Shown here piece by piece: positions 18,798 to 27,608 of a stretch of 64,000 bases of DNA. The DNA lies in assembly GCF_042652785.1 (NCBI RefSeq), contig NZ_JBHSHD010000008.1:310001-374000 (forward strand), in the 5' to 3' direction. Source of the DNA: Dokdonella_A ginsengisoli. GTDB taxonomy: Bacteria; Pseudomonadota; Gammaproteobacteria; Xanthomonadales; Rhodanobacteraceae. Numbering within the stretch: the first letter of the stretch is position 1; every line of letters starts with the position of its first letter. Under the pieces are notes generated by a model that saw only the letters and a program-made list of their open reading frames with translations, was not told the origin of the DNA and did no database searches. A program made the position numbers and the translations under genes.

Positions 18798-21700
18798 TCA
18801 GTGCTCGCCGAAGCGCGCGCGGTAGCTGCGGTAGAGGTAGGCGGGATTGTCCAGCCCGCAGCGTGCGCCGGCCTCGACCAGGGTGCGGCACGCGCCGCTG
18901 CGCAGCAGGTGGCGCACGCGCAGCAGGCGCTGCTCGCGCACCCAGGCCTGCGGCGACTGGCCGGTCAGCTCGTGCACGCGGCGGCGCAGCTGGCGCTCGG
19001 ACAGATGCGCCCGCGCGGCCCAGTCGGCGACGGAGAAATCGGACGCCTCGATGCGGCCGAGCGCGACGCCGAGCAGCGCATCGACGTCCGCGCCATCAGC
19101 CGGCGGCACGGCCAGCCGCGCGGCGGCGGCCGGCCAGGCGCGCTCGATCGCCTCCAGCAGCGCCTCGAAGCCGAACGGCTTGGCCAGGTAGGCCGCCGCA
19201 CCGGCGGCCAGGCCGGCCTCGCGGTCGCGGTCGGCCGCCTTGGCGGAAATCAGGATCACCGGCCGGCGCTGCGCCGCCGGCACCTCGGTCAGGCGCCGGC
19301 ACAGGTCCACGCCGCTGGCGCCGGGCAGCATCACGTCGCTGACCACCAGGCGGATGCCGGCGTCCTCCGCCAGCGCGCGCCACGCCTGCTCGGCGCTGCC
19401 GGCGCAGACCACCGGCACGCGCTCGCCCAGGCGCTCGGCCAGATACGCGGCAAGGTCGGGATGGTCCTCGACCAGCAGCACGCGGCCGTTGCCGTCGGCG
19501 CGCGGGCCGGGTTCCGGCAGCGGCGCATCGACCGGCGCCTCCGCCAGGGCCAGATCGTCCAGCGCGACGTGCGCGCTGCCCAGCGGCAGCTCGACGCGGA
19601 ACGTCGCGCCGGCGCCGCGCGCGCTGGCCGCCGCGATGCGGCCGCCGTGCAGTTCGACCAGCTCGCGCGCCAGCGCCAGGCCGATGCCGAGCCCCTCGCG
19701 TCCCTGCCGCGGCGGGCCGGCGACGCGGAAGAAGCGCTCGAACAGCTGCGTGGCGAGCGCGGGATCGAAGCCCGGCCCCTGGTCCTGCACCTCGACCACG
19801 GCGTCCTCGTCGTTGCCGTGCAGGCGCACGGTGACGCGGCTGCCCGGCGGGGCGTGCTTGATCGCGTTGTCGATGAGATTGCCGAACACGGTGGTCAGGT
19901 ATTCGCGATCGCCGAACAGCGTCCGCTCTCCCCCCTCGGCCTCCAGCGCCAGCTCGGCGCCGGCGCGGCCGGCCATCGGCCGGTAGCCGTCGACGATCTC
20001 GCTCAGCAGCGCGGCCAGGTCGAGCCGGCGCAGGCGCAGGCGCATCTGGCCGGATTCGGCCTGCACCAGGCCGACCAGCTGCTCGACCAGTCCGCGCAGG
20101 CGGTCGAGCTGGCGCAAGGACAGATCCAGCCGTCCGCGATCGGCCGGCGCGAGCGCGGCGGCGCGCTCGCGCAGCTCCTGCAGCGGCAGCGACACCAGCA
20201 TCACCGGCGTGCGCAGCTCGTGGCTGACGTCGGCGAGCAGGCGCGAGCGGAACCGGTCCAATGTCTCCAGCCGCTGCGCCTGCTCGGCCAGGCGCAGGTT
20301 GCTGTGTTCGATCTCGCCGTGCGTGCGCGCCAGTTCCGCGTGGGTCTGCGCCAGCTCCGACAGGGCCGCTTCCACACGGCTCTTTTCGGTGCGCAGCTCG
20401 TCCGTGCGCCGGCGCACCTGCCGGTCCAGCTCGACCGCACGCCGGCGCAGCCGCCCGACGCGCAGGCGCACCGCGGCCAGCACCAGCAGTCCGGCGGCCG
20501 CCAGCAGCAGGAAGCGGAACACGCCGGTCTCGTACCAGCGCGGCGGAATGCGGAACTCGAACGCGGTCGGCGCGTCGGCCCAGATGCCGTCGCTGTTGCC
20601 GGCCAGCAGCTCGAAGCGATAGCGGCCGGGAGCCAGGCCGGAAAAACCGGCGGCGCGGTGATCGGGCAGCTCGGTCCAGCCCTGCTCCAGCGGCAGCAGG
20701 CGATAGCGGAAGCGCACCTGCGCGCCGGCGTGCAGATCGGCGGCGCCGTAGCGCACGAGCAGGTTGCGCACGCCGATCGGCAGGTCCGCGCCGCCGACGC
20801 CGGCCAGCGCGCGGCCGTCGCTCTCCAGGCCGTCGATCACCGCCAGCGGCGCGCGCTGCCGCAGCGGCATCGCCAGCGGATCGAAGCGGACGATGCCGCG
20901 CTGCGACGGAAACCACAGCCGGCCCTGCGCGTCGAACCCGGCGGCGGGCTGCACGCCGCCGTTGCCCTCCAGTTCGGAAAGACCGTCGGACAGGCCGAGC
21001 ACCAGCGGCGACAGGCGCGGGCGCGTGCCGGCGAGATGCTCGAGCAGGTCGGGACGGCTGATGCGGAAGATGCCCTGGTTGCTGTTCACCCACAGGTGCC
21101 CCTGCGTGTCCTCGCGCACCGTGTGCGGGCTGTTCGACGGCAATCCTTCGGCCCGCCCCAGGCGGATCGCGCCCGCGCCGTCCGCATCGTCGGCGGCCAC
21201 CCGCACCAGGCCGCGGCCTTCGGTGCTGATCCACAGCGCGCCGTCGCCGGACCGGTACAGATCCCGCACCGAGGTGTGCGACAGCAGCGCGGCGGCCACC
21301 GGCTGCACGGCGTCGCCACTCATGCGCCAGACGCCGCCGGTACCGCCGAACCAGATCTCGCCGCCCTCGGACAGGGCCAGCGCGTTCACGCGCAGGCGCT
21401 GCGCGGCCTGCGGCCACAGGCGCTGCCACGCGTCGCGCTGCTGCCGCCAAGCGCCGGCGGTCGTGCCCAGCAGCAGGCGGCCCGAATCGTCGAAGCGGAT
21501 CGCCAGCACCTGCTCGCCGAGCAGCTCGTCCGGCAGCGCCATCGCCTCGAAGCGCGCCGCGCCCGCGGCGCGGCGCCACAGTCCGGGTGCGTAGGTGCCG
21601 GCGTAGATGCTGCCGTCCGGCGCCGCCGCCACCAGCCAGGGATTGTCGCCGGGAAGGCCTTCGGCGCGGCCGTACGCATGCACGCGCCCGTCGCGGTCGA

Positions 21701-22898
21701 CGGCGCGCAATCCCTGCCCCAGGCTGCCCAGCCACATCGTGCCGTCGCCGTCGCGCGCGACGCCGTAGATGTTGCCGCCGTCCAGGCCGATCGCCTCGTC
21801 CAGCAGCTCCACGCGCGCGCGATTGAGCCGATGGATGCCGTCGCGCAGGGTCATGACCCAGACCGTTCCGTCGTCGCCGAACAGCAGGTCGAGGATCGCT
21901 CCGCTGCTGCTCAGCACCGGTGGCGCGAGCGCGCGGCCGTCCGGCCTGTGCTCGAAGCGCCAGAGATCGCCGTCGCGGGCAATCCACACGGCGCCGTCCG
22001 CGGCGCGCCAGCTGCGGTAGCCGGAACCCGCCAGCCGCTCGCCGGTGGCGAAGATCCGCCGCGGTCCGCCGGCGTCGGCGAGATAGAGCCCGTTCGCGGC
22101 GCCGATCCACACCCCGTCGGCGTCACGGCGCAGCTGCGCAAGATCCCTCGGAGCGTCGTCGTCCTGCCAATGCGTGACGCTGCCGGTATCCGTCACGCGC
22201 AGCAACCGTCCCTGCGTCGCGCACCACAGCGCGCCGTCGGCATCCACCAGCGCCAGATGCGGCGGCTTCACGCTGTCGCGCAGCGACGGCTGCCACAGCC
22301 GCTGCCAGGTGCCGGCGCGATAGGACCAGATCTCGCCGGACATCGTGACCATCCACGCTGCGTCGCCGCGCGCCGGCAGCGCCAGCGCCGGTTCCGCACC
22401 GGCCGGGAAAATCACGCGCACGGGAAACGCCCCCGTCGCGTCGGGGCAGTGCAGGGCCTGCCCGGTGGTCAGGCACAGGCTGTCCGGGTCGACGTGGCGC
22501 ACCGCCTGCGGCCGCGCCGTGCCCAGGTCGGCGCGCTCGATGCGGCCGGAACGCACGGCCAGCCAGTCGCCGTGCGCGGTGTAGGCGAACAGGCGCCCGC
22601 GCGCGTCGGTGTGCAGCGACTGCACGCGATTGCCGGACATCGCCGGAAAGCGCATCGAATCGTGCACGTCGAAGCGCCGGCCGTCGAAACGCGCCAGGCC
22701 GTCGTGCGTGGCCAGCCAGAGGAATCCGTCGACATCGATGCGCGCGGAACTGGCGCTGTCGACCGGCAGCCCGTCGACCGACCCGTAGTGCTGCTGCACC
22801 CAGCGCGGCTCCGGGACCGCCGCCTGCGCCAGGCCGGCGGCGAGCATCCAGCCGGACGCCAGCCGTCGGGCGAGGGAAGAAAGCCTGGGCAGCCGCAT
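18798..22898 (-). CDS. Hybrid two-component system protein: propeller sensor, histidine kinase, receiver, AraC HTH
   Basis: About 1366 residues. Signal peptide, then a periplasmic two-bladed-set beta-propeller (about 30-690; repeats such as GFLWLATHDGLARFDG), a Y_Y_Y domain (about 708-780), one membrane helix (787-806), HisKA with phosphoacceptor His893 (DVSHELRTP), HATPase (about 985-1100; NLIDNAIKHAPPG), a receiver with Asp1188 (VVSDVMLPG), and a C-terminal AraC-type HTH (about 1283-1366). All signalling steps are on one chain, as in the HTCS regulators of Bacteroidota. The start is uncertain: ATG 22898 fits the signal peptide, ATG 22943 is an alternative. Probable target: the adjacent secreted-protein pair. 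Confidence 0.9.
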   Translation of the reverse strand: MRLPRLSSLARRLASGWMLAAGLAQAAVPEPRWVQQHYGSVDGLPVDSASSARIDVDGFLWLATHDGLARFDGRRFDVHDSMRFPAMSGNRVQSLHTDARGRLFAYTAHGDWLAVRSGRIERADLGTARPQAVRHVDPDSLCLTTGQALHCPDATGAFPVRVIFPAGAEPALALPARGDAAWMVTMSGEIWSYRAGTWQRLWQPSLRDSVKPPHLALVDADGALWCATQGRLLRVTDTGSVTHWQDDDAPRDLAQLRRDADGVWIGAANGLYLADAGGPRRIFATGERLAGSGYRSWRAADGAVWIARDGDLWRFEHRPDGRALAPPVLSSSGAILDLLFGDDGTVWVMTLRDGIHRLNRARVELLDEAIGLDGGNIYGVARDGDGTMWLGSLGQGLRAVDRDGRVHAYGRAEGLPGDNPWLVAAAPDGSIYAGTYAPGLWRRAAGAARFEAMALPDELLGEQVLAIRFDDSGRLLLGTTAGAWRQQRDAWQRLWPQAAQRLRVNALALSEGGEIWFGGTGGVWRMSGDAVQPVAAALLSHTSVRDLYRSGDGALWISTEGRGLVRVAADDADGAGAIRLGRAEGLPSNSPHTVREDTQGHLWVNSNQGIFRISRPDLLEHLAGTRPRLSPLVLGLSDGLSELEGNGGVQPAAGFDAQGRLWFPSQRGIVRFDPLAMPLRQRAPLAVIDGLESDGRALAGVGGADLPIGVRNLLVRYGAADLHAGAQVRFRYRLLPLEQGWTELPDHRAAGFSGLAPGRYRFELLAGNSDGIWADAPTAFEFRIPPRWYETGVFRFLLLAAAGLLVLAAVRLRVGRLRRRAVELDRQVRRRTDELRTEKSRVEAALSELAQTHAELARTHGEIEHSNLRLAEQAQRLETLDRFRSRLLADVSHELRTPVMLVSLPLQELRERAAALAPADRGRLDLSLRQLDRLRGLVEQLVGLVQAESGQMRLRLRRLDLAALLSEIVDGYRPMAGRAGAELALEAEGGERTLFGDREYLTTVFGNLIDNAIKHAPPGSRVTVRLHGNDEDAVVEVQDQGPGFDPALATQLFERFFRVAGPPRQGREGLGIGLALARELVELHGGRIAAASARGAGATFRVELPLGSAHVALDDLALAEAPVDAPLPEPGPRADGNGRVLLVEDHPDLAAYLAERLGERVPVVCAGSAEQAWRALAEDAGIRLVVSDVMLPGASGVDLCRRLTEVPAAQRRPVILISAKAADRDREAGLAAGAAAYLAKPFGFEALLEAIERAWPAAAARLAVPPADGADVDALLGVALGRIEASDFSVADWAARAHLSERQLRRRVHELTGQSPQAWVREQRLLRVRHLLRSGACRTLVEAGARCGLDNPAYLYRSYRARFGEH

Positions 22899-23040
22899 CG
22901 CGGTGGCGCGGTCCGATCCGGTGGAAAACGGCAACAGTGACATCGAAGGCGCGCCAGGTCCACGGCGCGTCGCCGCCGGTGACGACTCGCGCGGTGCGCC
23001 GCTACAGTCGCGCGATGGTAAGGAGACGGCGCATGAGGAC

Positions 23041-24213
23041 ATGAGGATCGGAATCGTCGGCTACGGCACCGCCGGCCAGGCCGCCGCGCTGTTCCTCGCG
23101 CGCGGCGGCCACGCGATCGAGATCTTCGAGCGCAGCCCGCAGCTGCGCCCGGTCGGCGCCGGCTTCCTGCTGCAGCCGACCGGGCTGGGCGTGCTCGACG
23201 CGCTCGGCCTTGGCGCCGCGGCGCAGGCGCGTGGCGCGCGCATCGGCCGCCTGCACGGCGAGAACGCCGCCGGCCGCGCGGTGATGGACATGCGCTACGC
23301 CGATCTCGACGCGGACGCGTTCGGCCTCGGCATGACGCGCAACGCGCTGTTCTCGCTGCTGCACGAACGCTGCCGCGAGGTGGCGGCGATCCGCACCGGC
23401 GTGCGCATCACGGCGATCGCGCAGGACGAACGGCATCTGCTCGACGCCGACGGCGCCGCGCGCGGCCCGTACGACCTGATCGTGGTCGCCGACGGCAGCC
23501 ATTCGGCCCTGCGCGCGCACAGCGGCGCGCGCGTGCGCGACCGCCTTTATGCGTGGGGCGCGATGTGGTGCCTGCTGCCGGCCGACGGCTGGCCGCATGC
23601 GGCCGAGCTGCGCCAGCGCTACGACGGCACGCGCCGGATGATCGGCGTGCTTCCGGTCGGCGCGCACGAGGACGGCGACGCACAGCGCTGGCTGACGTTC
23701 TACTACAGCCTCCCCGGCGCCGCCGTCGACGCCTTCGACGGCCAGGCGCTGGAGCGCCTGCGCGGCGACGTCGCGGCGCTGTGGCCGGAACTGGCCGAAC
23801 GCACCGACACCCTCGCCGATCCGGCCCGGCTCAACCGCGCGCGCTACCGCGACGTCGTCCTGCGCGATCCTTGGCACGGGCGGATCGTGCACATCGGCGA
23901 TGCCGCCCACGGCATGAGCCCGCAGCTCGGCCAGGGCGTCAACATGGCCCTGCTCGACGCGCAAGCGCTCGCCGACGCGCTCACCGCGCAGGCGGATCCG
24001 GCCGCGGCAAGGAACGACTACCTGCGGCGGCGCGCGCGGCACGTGGCGGTCTACCAGTTCCTCAGCCGCCGGCTGACCCCGCTGTTCCAGTCGGACGCGC
24101 AGTGGCTGGCGCCGCTGCGCGACGCCTGCTTCGGTCCGCTCGGGCGCCTGCCGCTGGCGAAGCGGCAGATGCTGACGATCCTCGCCGGCGCCAAGCGCAG
24201 CTGGTGGCGGTAG
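23041..24213 (+). CDS. FAD-dependent monooxygenase (class A flavoprotein)
   Basis: 390 residues with the three signatures of p-hydroxybenzoate hydroxylase-type enzymes: GxGxxG near the N-terminus (GIVGYGTAGQAA), the DG motif (VVADGSHSALR) and the GD motif (VHIGDAAHGMSPQLGQG). Predicted reaction: NAD(P)H and O2-dependent hydroxylation of a small, probably aromatic, substrate. A three-codon open frame (ATG AGG ACA TGA) starts at 23033 behind AAGGAG at 23020-23025 and overlaps the ATG at 23041, so the strongest ribosome site serves the short frame and may couple translation. Divergent from the hybrid kinase gene. Confidence 0.88.
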   Translation: MRIGIVGYGTAGQAAALFLARGGHAIEIFERSPQLRPVGAGFLLQPTGLGVLDALGLGAAAQARGARIGRLHGENAAGRAVMDMRYADLDADAFGLGMTRNALFSLLHERCREVAAIRTGVRITAIAQDERHLLDADGAARGPYDLIVVADGSHSALRAHSGARVRDRLYAWGAMWCLLPADGWPHAAELRQRYDGTRRMIGVLPVGAHEDGDAQRWLTFYYSLPGAAVDAFDGQALERLRGDVAALWPELAERTDTLADPARLNRARYRDVVLRDPWHGRIVHIGDAAHGMSPQLGQGVNMALLDAQALADALTAQADPAAARNDYLRRRARHVAVYQFLSRRLTPLFQSDAQWLAPLRDACFGPLGRLPLAKRQMLTILAGAKRSWWR

Positions 24214-24314
24214 CATCGCAGCACACGGACGGCGGCGACGATCGCTCGCGCGCCGCCGTCCCATGGGCAAGTGCGCGGTGCACGTACTCCATACATCCTT
24301 CTGCGAGGTGGCTC

Positions 24315-24851
24315 ATGAAACTTCCAGGCATCGCGGCCCGCTGGCTCGTCCTCGGGCTGTTCTTCTCGCTGGCTTGCGCCTGCGCCTCGGTTCCCCGCGA
24401 CCCGGCCGATTCGCGCGTGCAGGTGGACTGGACCGCTCCGGAAGCCTTCGCCGACGTGCGCGAGAACCCCGGCTCGAGCGTCGGCCGGCAACGGCCCGAG
24501 GAATGGCTGCCGCTGCTGGCGCGGCATCTGCGCAACCGCGCTGGCGGCGTGCTGCCGCCGGGCGAGCATCTGGCCGTGACCTTCACCGACATCAAGCGCG
24601 CCGGCTCGTACGAACCCTGGCGCGGACCGCAGTGGAACGACGTGCGCGTGGTCAAGGACATCTACCCGCCGCGCATCGACCTGCGCTTCAAGCTCACCGA
24701 CGCGAGCGGCAAGGTGCTCGCCGAAGGCGAGCGCAAGCTGACCGATCCGGGTTATCTCACCCGCGGCACGATCGACAACGACGATCCGCTGCGCTACGAG
24801 AAGCGCATGCTCGACGAGTGGCTGCGGCGCGAGTTTCCGGCGTCGCGCTAG
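24315..24851 (+). CDS. DUF3016 domain-containing exported protein
   Basis: 178 residues. N-terminal hydrophobic export signal with Cys at 21 and 23 (SLACACAS), so a lipoprotein is possible although the lipobox is imperfect. The rest matches the DUF3016 pattern: VDWTAPEAFADVRENP near the start, LAVTFTDIKRAGSYEPWRG in the middle, and an Asp/Tyr/Arg-rich end (DDPLRYEKRMLDEWLRREFP). The function of the family is unknown. GAGGTG precedes ATG 24315. It is flanked by 100-150 bp gaps and appears monocistronic. Confidence 0.82.
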   Translation: MKLPGIAARWLVLGLFFSLACACASVPRDPADSRVQVDWTAPEAFADVRENPGSSVGRQRPEEWLPLLARHLRNRAGGVLPPGEHLAVTFTDIKRAGSYEPWRGPQWNDVRVVKDIYPPRIDLRFKLTDASGKVLAEGERKLTDPGYLTRGTIDNDDPLRYEKRMLDEWLRREFPASR

Positions 24852-25007
24852 GCGGCGCCGTTCGTTCTGGAAGGCGGCGCGGAAAAGGCGCGGCGGCGGC
24901 ACGGGCCGCGGCCGCCCGTCTTCGCGAATCGCGGGCGATGCCGCACAATGCGCGCCCGCGCCGTCGCGCCGCCGGCCCCGGCCGGAATCGCCGCCTCCAG
25001 GATTTCC

Positions 25008-26342
25008 ATGGACACGCAACATCCCGATCTGCATCCGCTGTTCGCCGACCACCTCCGCACGCTGCAGGCGCGCGCCGACAAGGCGCTGCTGCGCGGCGGC
25101 TTCGACCACCTGGTCGTCGCCGCGGGGCGCCCGGCCAACCAGTTCCTCGACGACCGCCCGTATCCGTTCGCGGTCAATCCGCATTTCAAGCACTGGCTGC
25201 CGGCGACCAAGGCGCCCGATTCCTGGATCGTCCACACGCCGGGGCGCAAGCCGAAGCTGATCTACCTGCAGCCGCACGACTACTGGCACGTGGTGCCCGA
25301 TTCGCCCGCCGGCTACTGGGTCGAGCACTTCGACATCGCGATCATCCGCGAGGCGGACGAGGCGCGCGCGCTGCTGCCCGGCGACGCCGCGCGCTGCGCG
25401 ATCCTCGGCGAGGCGAACGCGGCGCTCGACGGCTTCGCGCCGAACAACCCGCCCGACGTGCTGAACTACCTGCACTACCAGCGCAGCTACAAGACGCCGT
25501 ACGAACTGGCAATGATGCGCGTGGCCAGCAAGATCGGCGCGCGCGCGCATCGCGCCGCCGAGCGCGCGTTCCGCGCCGGCGCTTCGGAATTCGACATCAA
25601 CATCGCCTACATGGAAGCGGCGCGGCAGACCGACAACGACCTGCCGTACGGCAACATCATCGGCCTGAACGAGCACGCGGCGGTGCTGCACTACATGGAT
25701 CTGGCGCACGCGCCGCCGGCGCAGGCGCACTCGTTCCTGATCGACGCCGGCGCCAGCTTCCACGGCTACGCCTCCGACATCACGCGCACGTACGCGGCCG
25801 ACTCCGCCGGCGAGTTCCGCGCGCTGGTCGACGCGGTCGACGCCGCGCAGCAGGGCTTCTGCGCCCGCGTGCGCGCGGGGCAGAGCTATCCGGAACTGCA
25901 CCTGCACGCGCACCGCGTGCTCGGCGACATCCTCAAGGAGCACGGATTCATCCGCATGAGCGGCGAGAGCGCGCTCGAAGCGGGCGTCACCTCGACGTTC
26001 TTCCCGCACGGCCTGGGCCATCCGATCGGCCTGCAGGTGCACGACGTCGCCGGCTTCCAGGCCAGCGACAGCGGCGGCACCATTGCGCGCCCGCCCGGCC
26101 ATCCGTACCTGCGCATGACGCGCGTGCTCGAGCCCGGCATGGTCGTCACGATCGAGCCCGGCCTGTACTTCATCGACATGCTGCTGGCCAGGCTGAAGGA
26201 GCAGCCGGCGGCGAAGGAGGTCGACTGGGCCAGGGTCGACGCGTTCCGCCGCTACGGCGGCGTGCGCATCGAGGACGACGTCGTGTGCACCGAGGGCGAT
26301 CCGGAAAACCTCACGCGCGACGCGTTCGCGGCGCTGGCCTGA
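25008..26342 (+). CDS. pepQ: Xaa-Pro dipeptidase
   Basis: 444-residue M24B metallopeptidase that hydrolyses Xaa-Pro dipeptides; E. coli PepQ has 443. The di-metal ligands align with the E. coli numbering: Asp246 (LIDAG), Asp257 (ASDITRT), His in HGLGHPIG, Glu in TIEPGLYF and Glu in RIEDDVV. PepQ enzymes also cleave organophosphate triesters as a side activity. GGA precedes ATG 25008. A sulfotransferase gene begins 17 nt after its stop, suggesting one transcript. Confidence 0.95.
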   Translation: MDTQHPDLHPLFADHLRTLQARADKALLRGGFDHLVVAAGRPANQFLDDRPYPFAVNPHFKHWLPATKAPDSWIVHTPGRKPKLIYLQPHDYWHVVPDSPAGYWVEHFDIAIIREADEARALLPGDAARCAILGEANAALDGFAPNNPPDVLNYLHYQRSYKTPYELAMMRVASKIGARAHRAAERAFRAGASEFDINIAYMEAARQTDNDLPYGNIIGLNEHAAVLHYMDLAHAPPAQAHSFLIDAGASFHGYASDITRTYAADSAGEFRALVDAVDAAQQGFCARVRAGQSYPELHLHAHRVLGDILKEHGFIRMSGESALEAGVTSTFFPHGLGHPIGLQVHDVAGFQASDSGGTIARPPGHPYLRMTRVLEPGMVVTIEPGLYFIDMLLARLKEQPAAKEVDWARVDAFRRYGGVRIEDDVVCTEGDPENLTRDAFAALA

Positions 26343-26359
26343 GCGCGGGAAGCGACGCC

Positions 26360-27040
26360 TTGATCATCTCCCACCGGCACCGCTTCGTCTTCGTCGCGAT
26401 CCCCAAGACCGGCACCCATTCCGTGCGCCAGGCGCTGCGCACGATCCTCGGCCCGGACGATCTCGAGCAGGTCGGCCTGTTCGTGCGCAAGCGCTTTCCG
26501 TTCCCGGAGCTGGCGAACGTCCCGCACGGCCACATCAGCGCCGCGCAGATCCGGCCGGTGCTCGGCGAGGAAACCTTCGCCGGCTATTTCAAGTTCGCCT
26601 TCGTGCGCAATCCGTTCGACCGCTTCGTCTCGTACTGCGCCTTCGTCAGCCGCGATACCGGCGATTTCGAGCGCGCGCCGCTCGCCTTCATGAAATACGT
26701 GATCCGCGAGCTGCGGCCGTTCGACCACATCCTGTTCCGCCCGCAGTGCGAGTTCCTGGTCGACGCCAACGGAACGCTGCTGATGGACTACGTCGGCCGC
26801 ACCGAGGAGATGCAGGCGTCGTACGATACGATCTGCGCGCGCCTGGGCGTGGCGAGCACGCCGCTGGAGCGGGTGAACGCGTCCTCGCATCGCCCGTACG
26901 CGGCGTACTACGACGAGGAGCTGGTCGCCATGGTGGCGCAGCTCTACCGCGACGACCTGGCCCTGTTCAACTACCGATTCGATCCGCATGCACGCCAATC
27001 CGCGCAAGACCAAAGCCGTCAGATTCCTCGGTCCGGTTGA
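26360..27040 (+). CDS. Sulfotransferase family protein
   Basis: 226 residues. The N-terminus carries the PAPS 5'-phosphosulfate loop (FVAIPKTGTHSVRQAL, residues 11-26), and FVRNPFDRFVSYC provides the 3'-phosphate-binding segment; both are diagnostic of carbohydrate-type sulfotransferases. The start is TTG 26360, preceded by GGGAAG, because no in-frame ATG lies before the PAPS loop. It follows pepQ by 17 nt and overlaps the next gene by 53 nt. The acceptor is unknown. No PAPS-synthesis genes are in the window. Confidence 0.82.
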   Translation: MIISHRHRFVFVAIPKTGTHSVRQALRTILGPDDLEQVGLFVRKRFPFPELANVPHGHISAAQIRPVLGEETFAGYFKFAFVRNPFDRFVSYCAFVSRDTGDFERAPLAFMKYVIRELRPFDHILFRPQCEFLVDANGTLLMDYVGRTEEMQASYDTICARLGVASTPLERVNASSHRPYAAYYDEELVAMVAQLYRDDLALFNYRFDPHARQSAQDQSRQIPRSG

Positions 27041-27548
27041 CCTCGGCGGCGTCCGCGACGAGATCCTGGCGATCCCGGAGGAGATCTGGGCGCGCGAGAA
27101 CGCGACCAAGCCGAACAAGTTCGGCGCGCTCGACCAGACCCAGCACATCATCTTCCGCTTCGTCTCCAGCTTCGAGGACTGGCGCCAGTCCTACGAGACG
27201 CCGCTGTGGCCGGAGTGGAAATCGCGCATCGAGCCGCTGCTGGCGCAGGCGACCAGGCCGTACGGCTACGCCAACGGCGCGTTTCCGCGCGTGATGCTGG
27301 CGAAGATGCCGCCGAACGGCATCATCCATCCGCACGTGGACGCCAATCCCGCCGCGCGCTGGCCGCACAAGATCCACATCCCGATCCTGACCAATCCCGG
27401 CGTCGCGTTCTACGTCGAACCGGACACCTACCACTTCGAGGTCGGCCAGGCCTACGAGGTCAACAACCTCGGCCGTCACGCGGTGCGCAACGGCGGCACC
27501 ACGCCGCGCATCCACCTGATCTTCGAGTACTACGACGTCGACCAGTAG
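26988..27548 (+). CDS. Short aspartyl/asparaginyl beta-hydroxylase-like dioxygenase
   Basis: 186 residues, close to the minimal Asp/Asn beta-hydroxylase fold. Metal ligands His116 and Asp118 (IHPHVDAN) and His176 (RIHLIFEYYD) are present, and the 2-oxoglutarate-binding Arg is probably in GRHAVRNGG or TPRIH. The start lies inside the 3' end of the sulfotransferase gene, a long 53-nt overlap that implies co-translation. The pairing suggests two modifications on one product or polymer; that is inference. Confidence 0.84.
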   Translation: MHANPRKTKAVRFLGPVDLGGVRDEILAIPEEIWARENATKPNKFGALDQTQHIIFRFVSSFEDWRQSYETPLWPEWKSRIEPLLAQATRPYGYANGAFPRVMLAKMPPNGIIHPHVDANPAARWPHKIHIPILTNPGVAFYVEPDTYHFEVGQAYEVNNLGRHAVRNGGTTPRIHLIFEYYDVDQ

Positions 27549-27596
27549 CGTGGCGGCGCACGCGCGACGCCGATACCCGCGCCGCGGCCGCGGCGC

Positions 27597-27602
27597 TACT
27601 CT
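27597..27602 (+). promoter_or_regulatory. Candidate -10 element placed for a leaderless transcript
   Basis: TACTCT lies exactly 6 nt before the ATG at 27609, so transcription from it would begin at or next to the start codon. No Shine-Dalgarno sequence is seen in the preceding GC-rich bases. The same spacing occurs at 51384-51389. Confidence 0.35.
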
Positions 27603-27608
27603 GCGCCG

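Noticed and set aside
14481..22940. Very long plus-strand open frame (over 2800 codons) antisense to the secreted-protein pair and the hybrid kinase.
   Set aside because: Arg/Ala/Gln-rich with no domain sense and antisense to genes with clear domains; produced by high GC and third-position bias.
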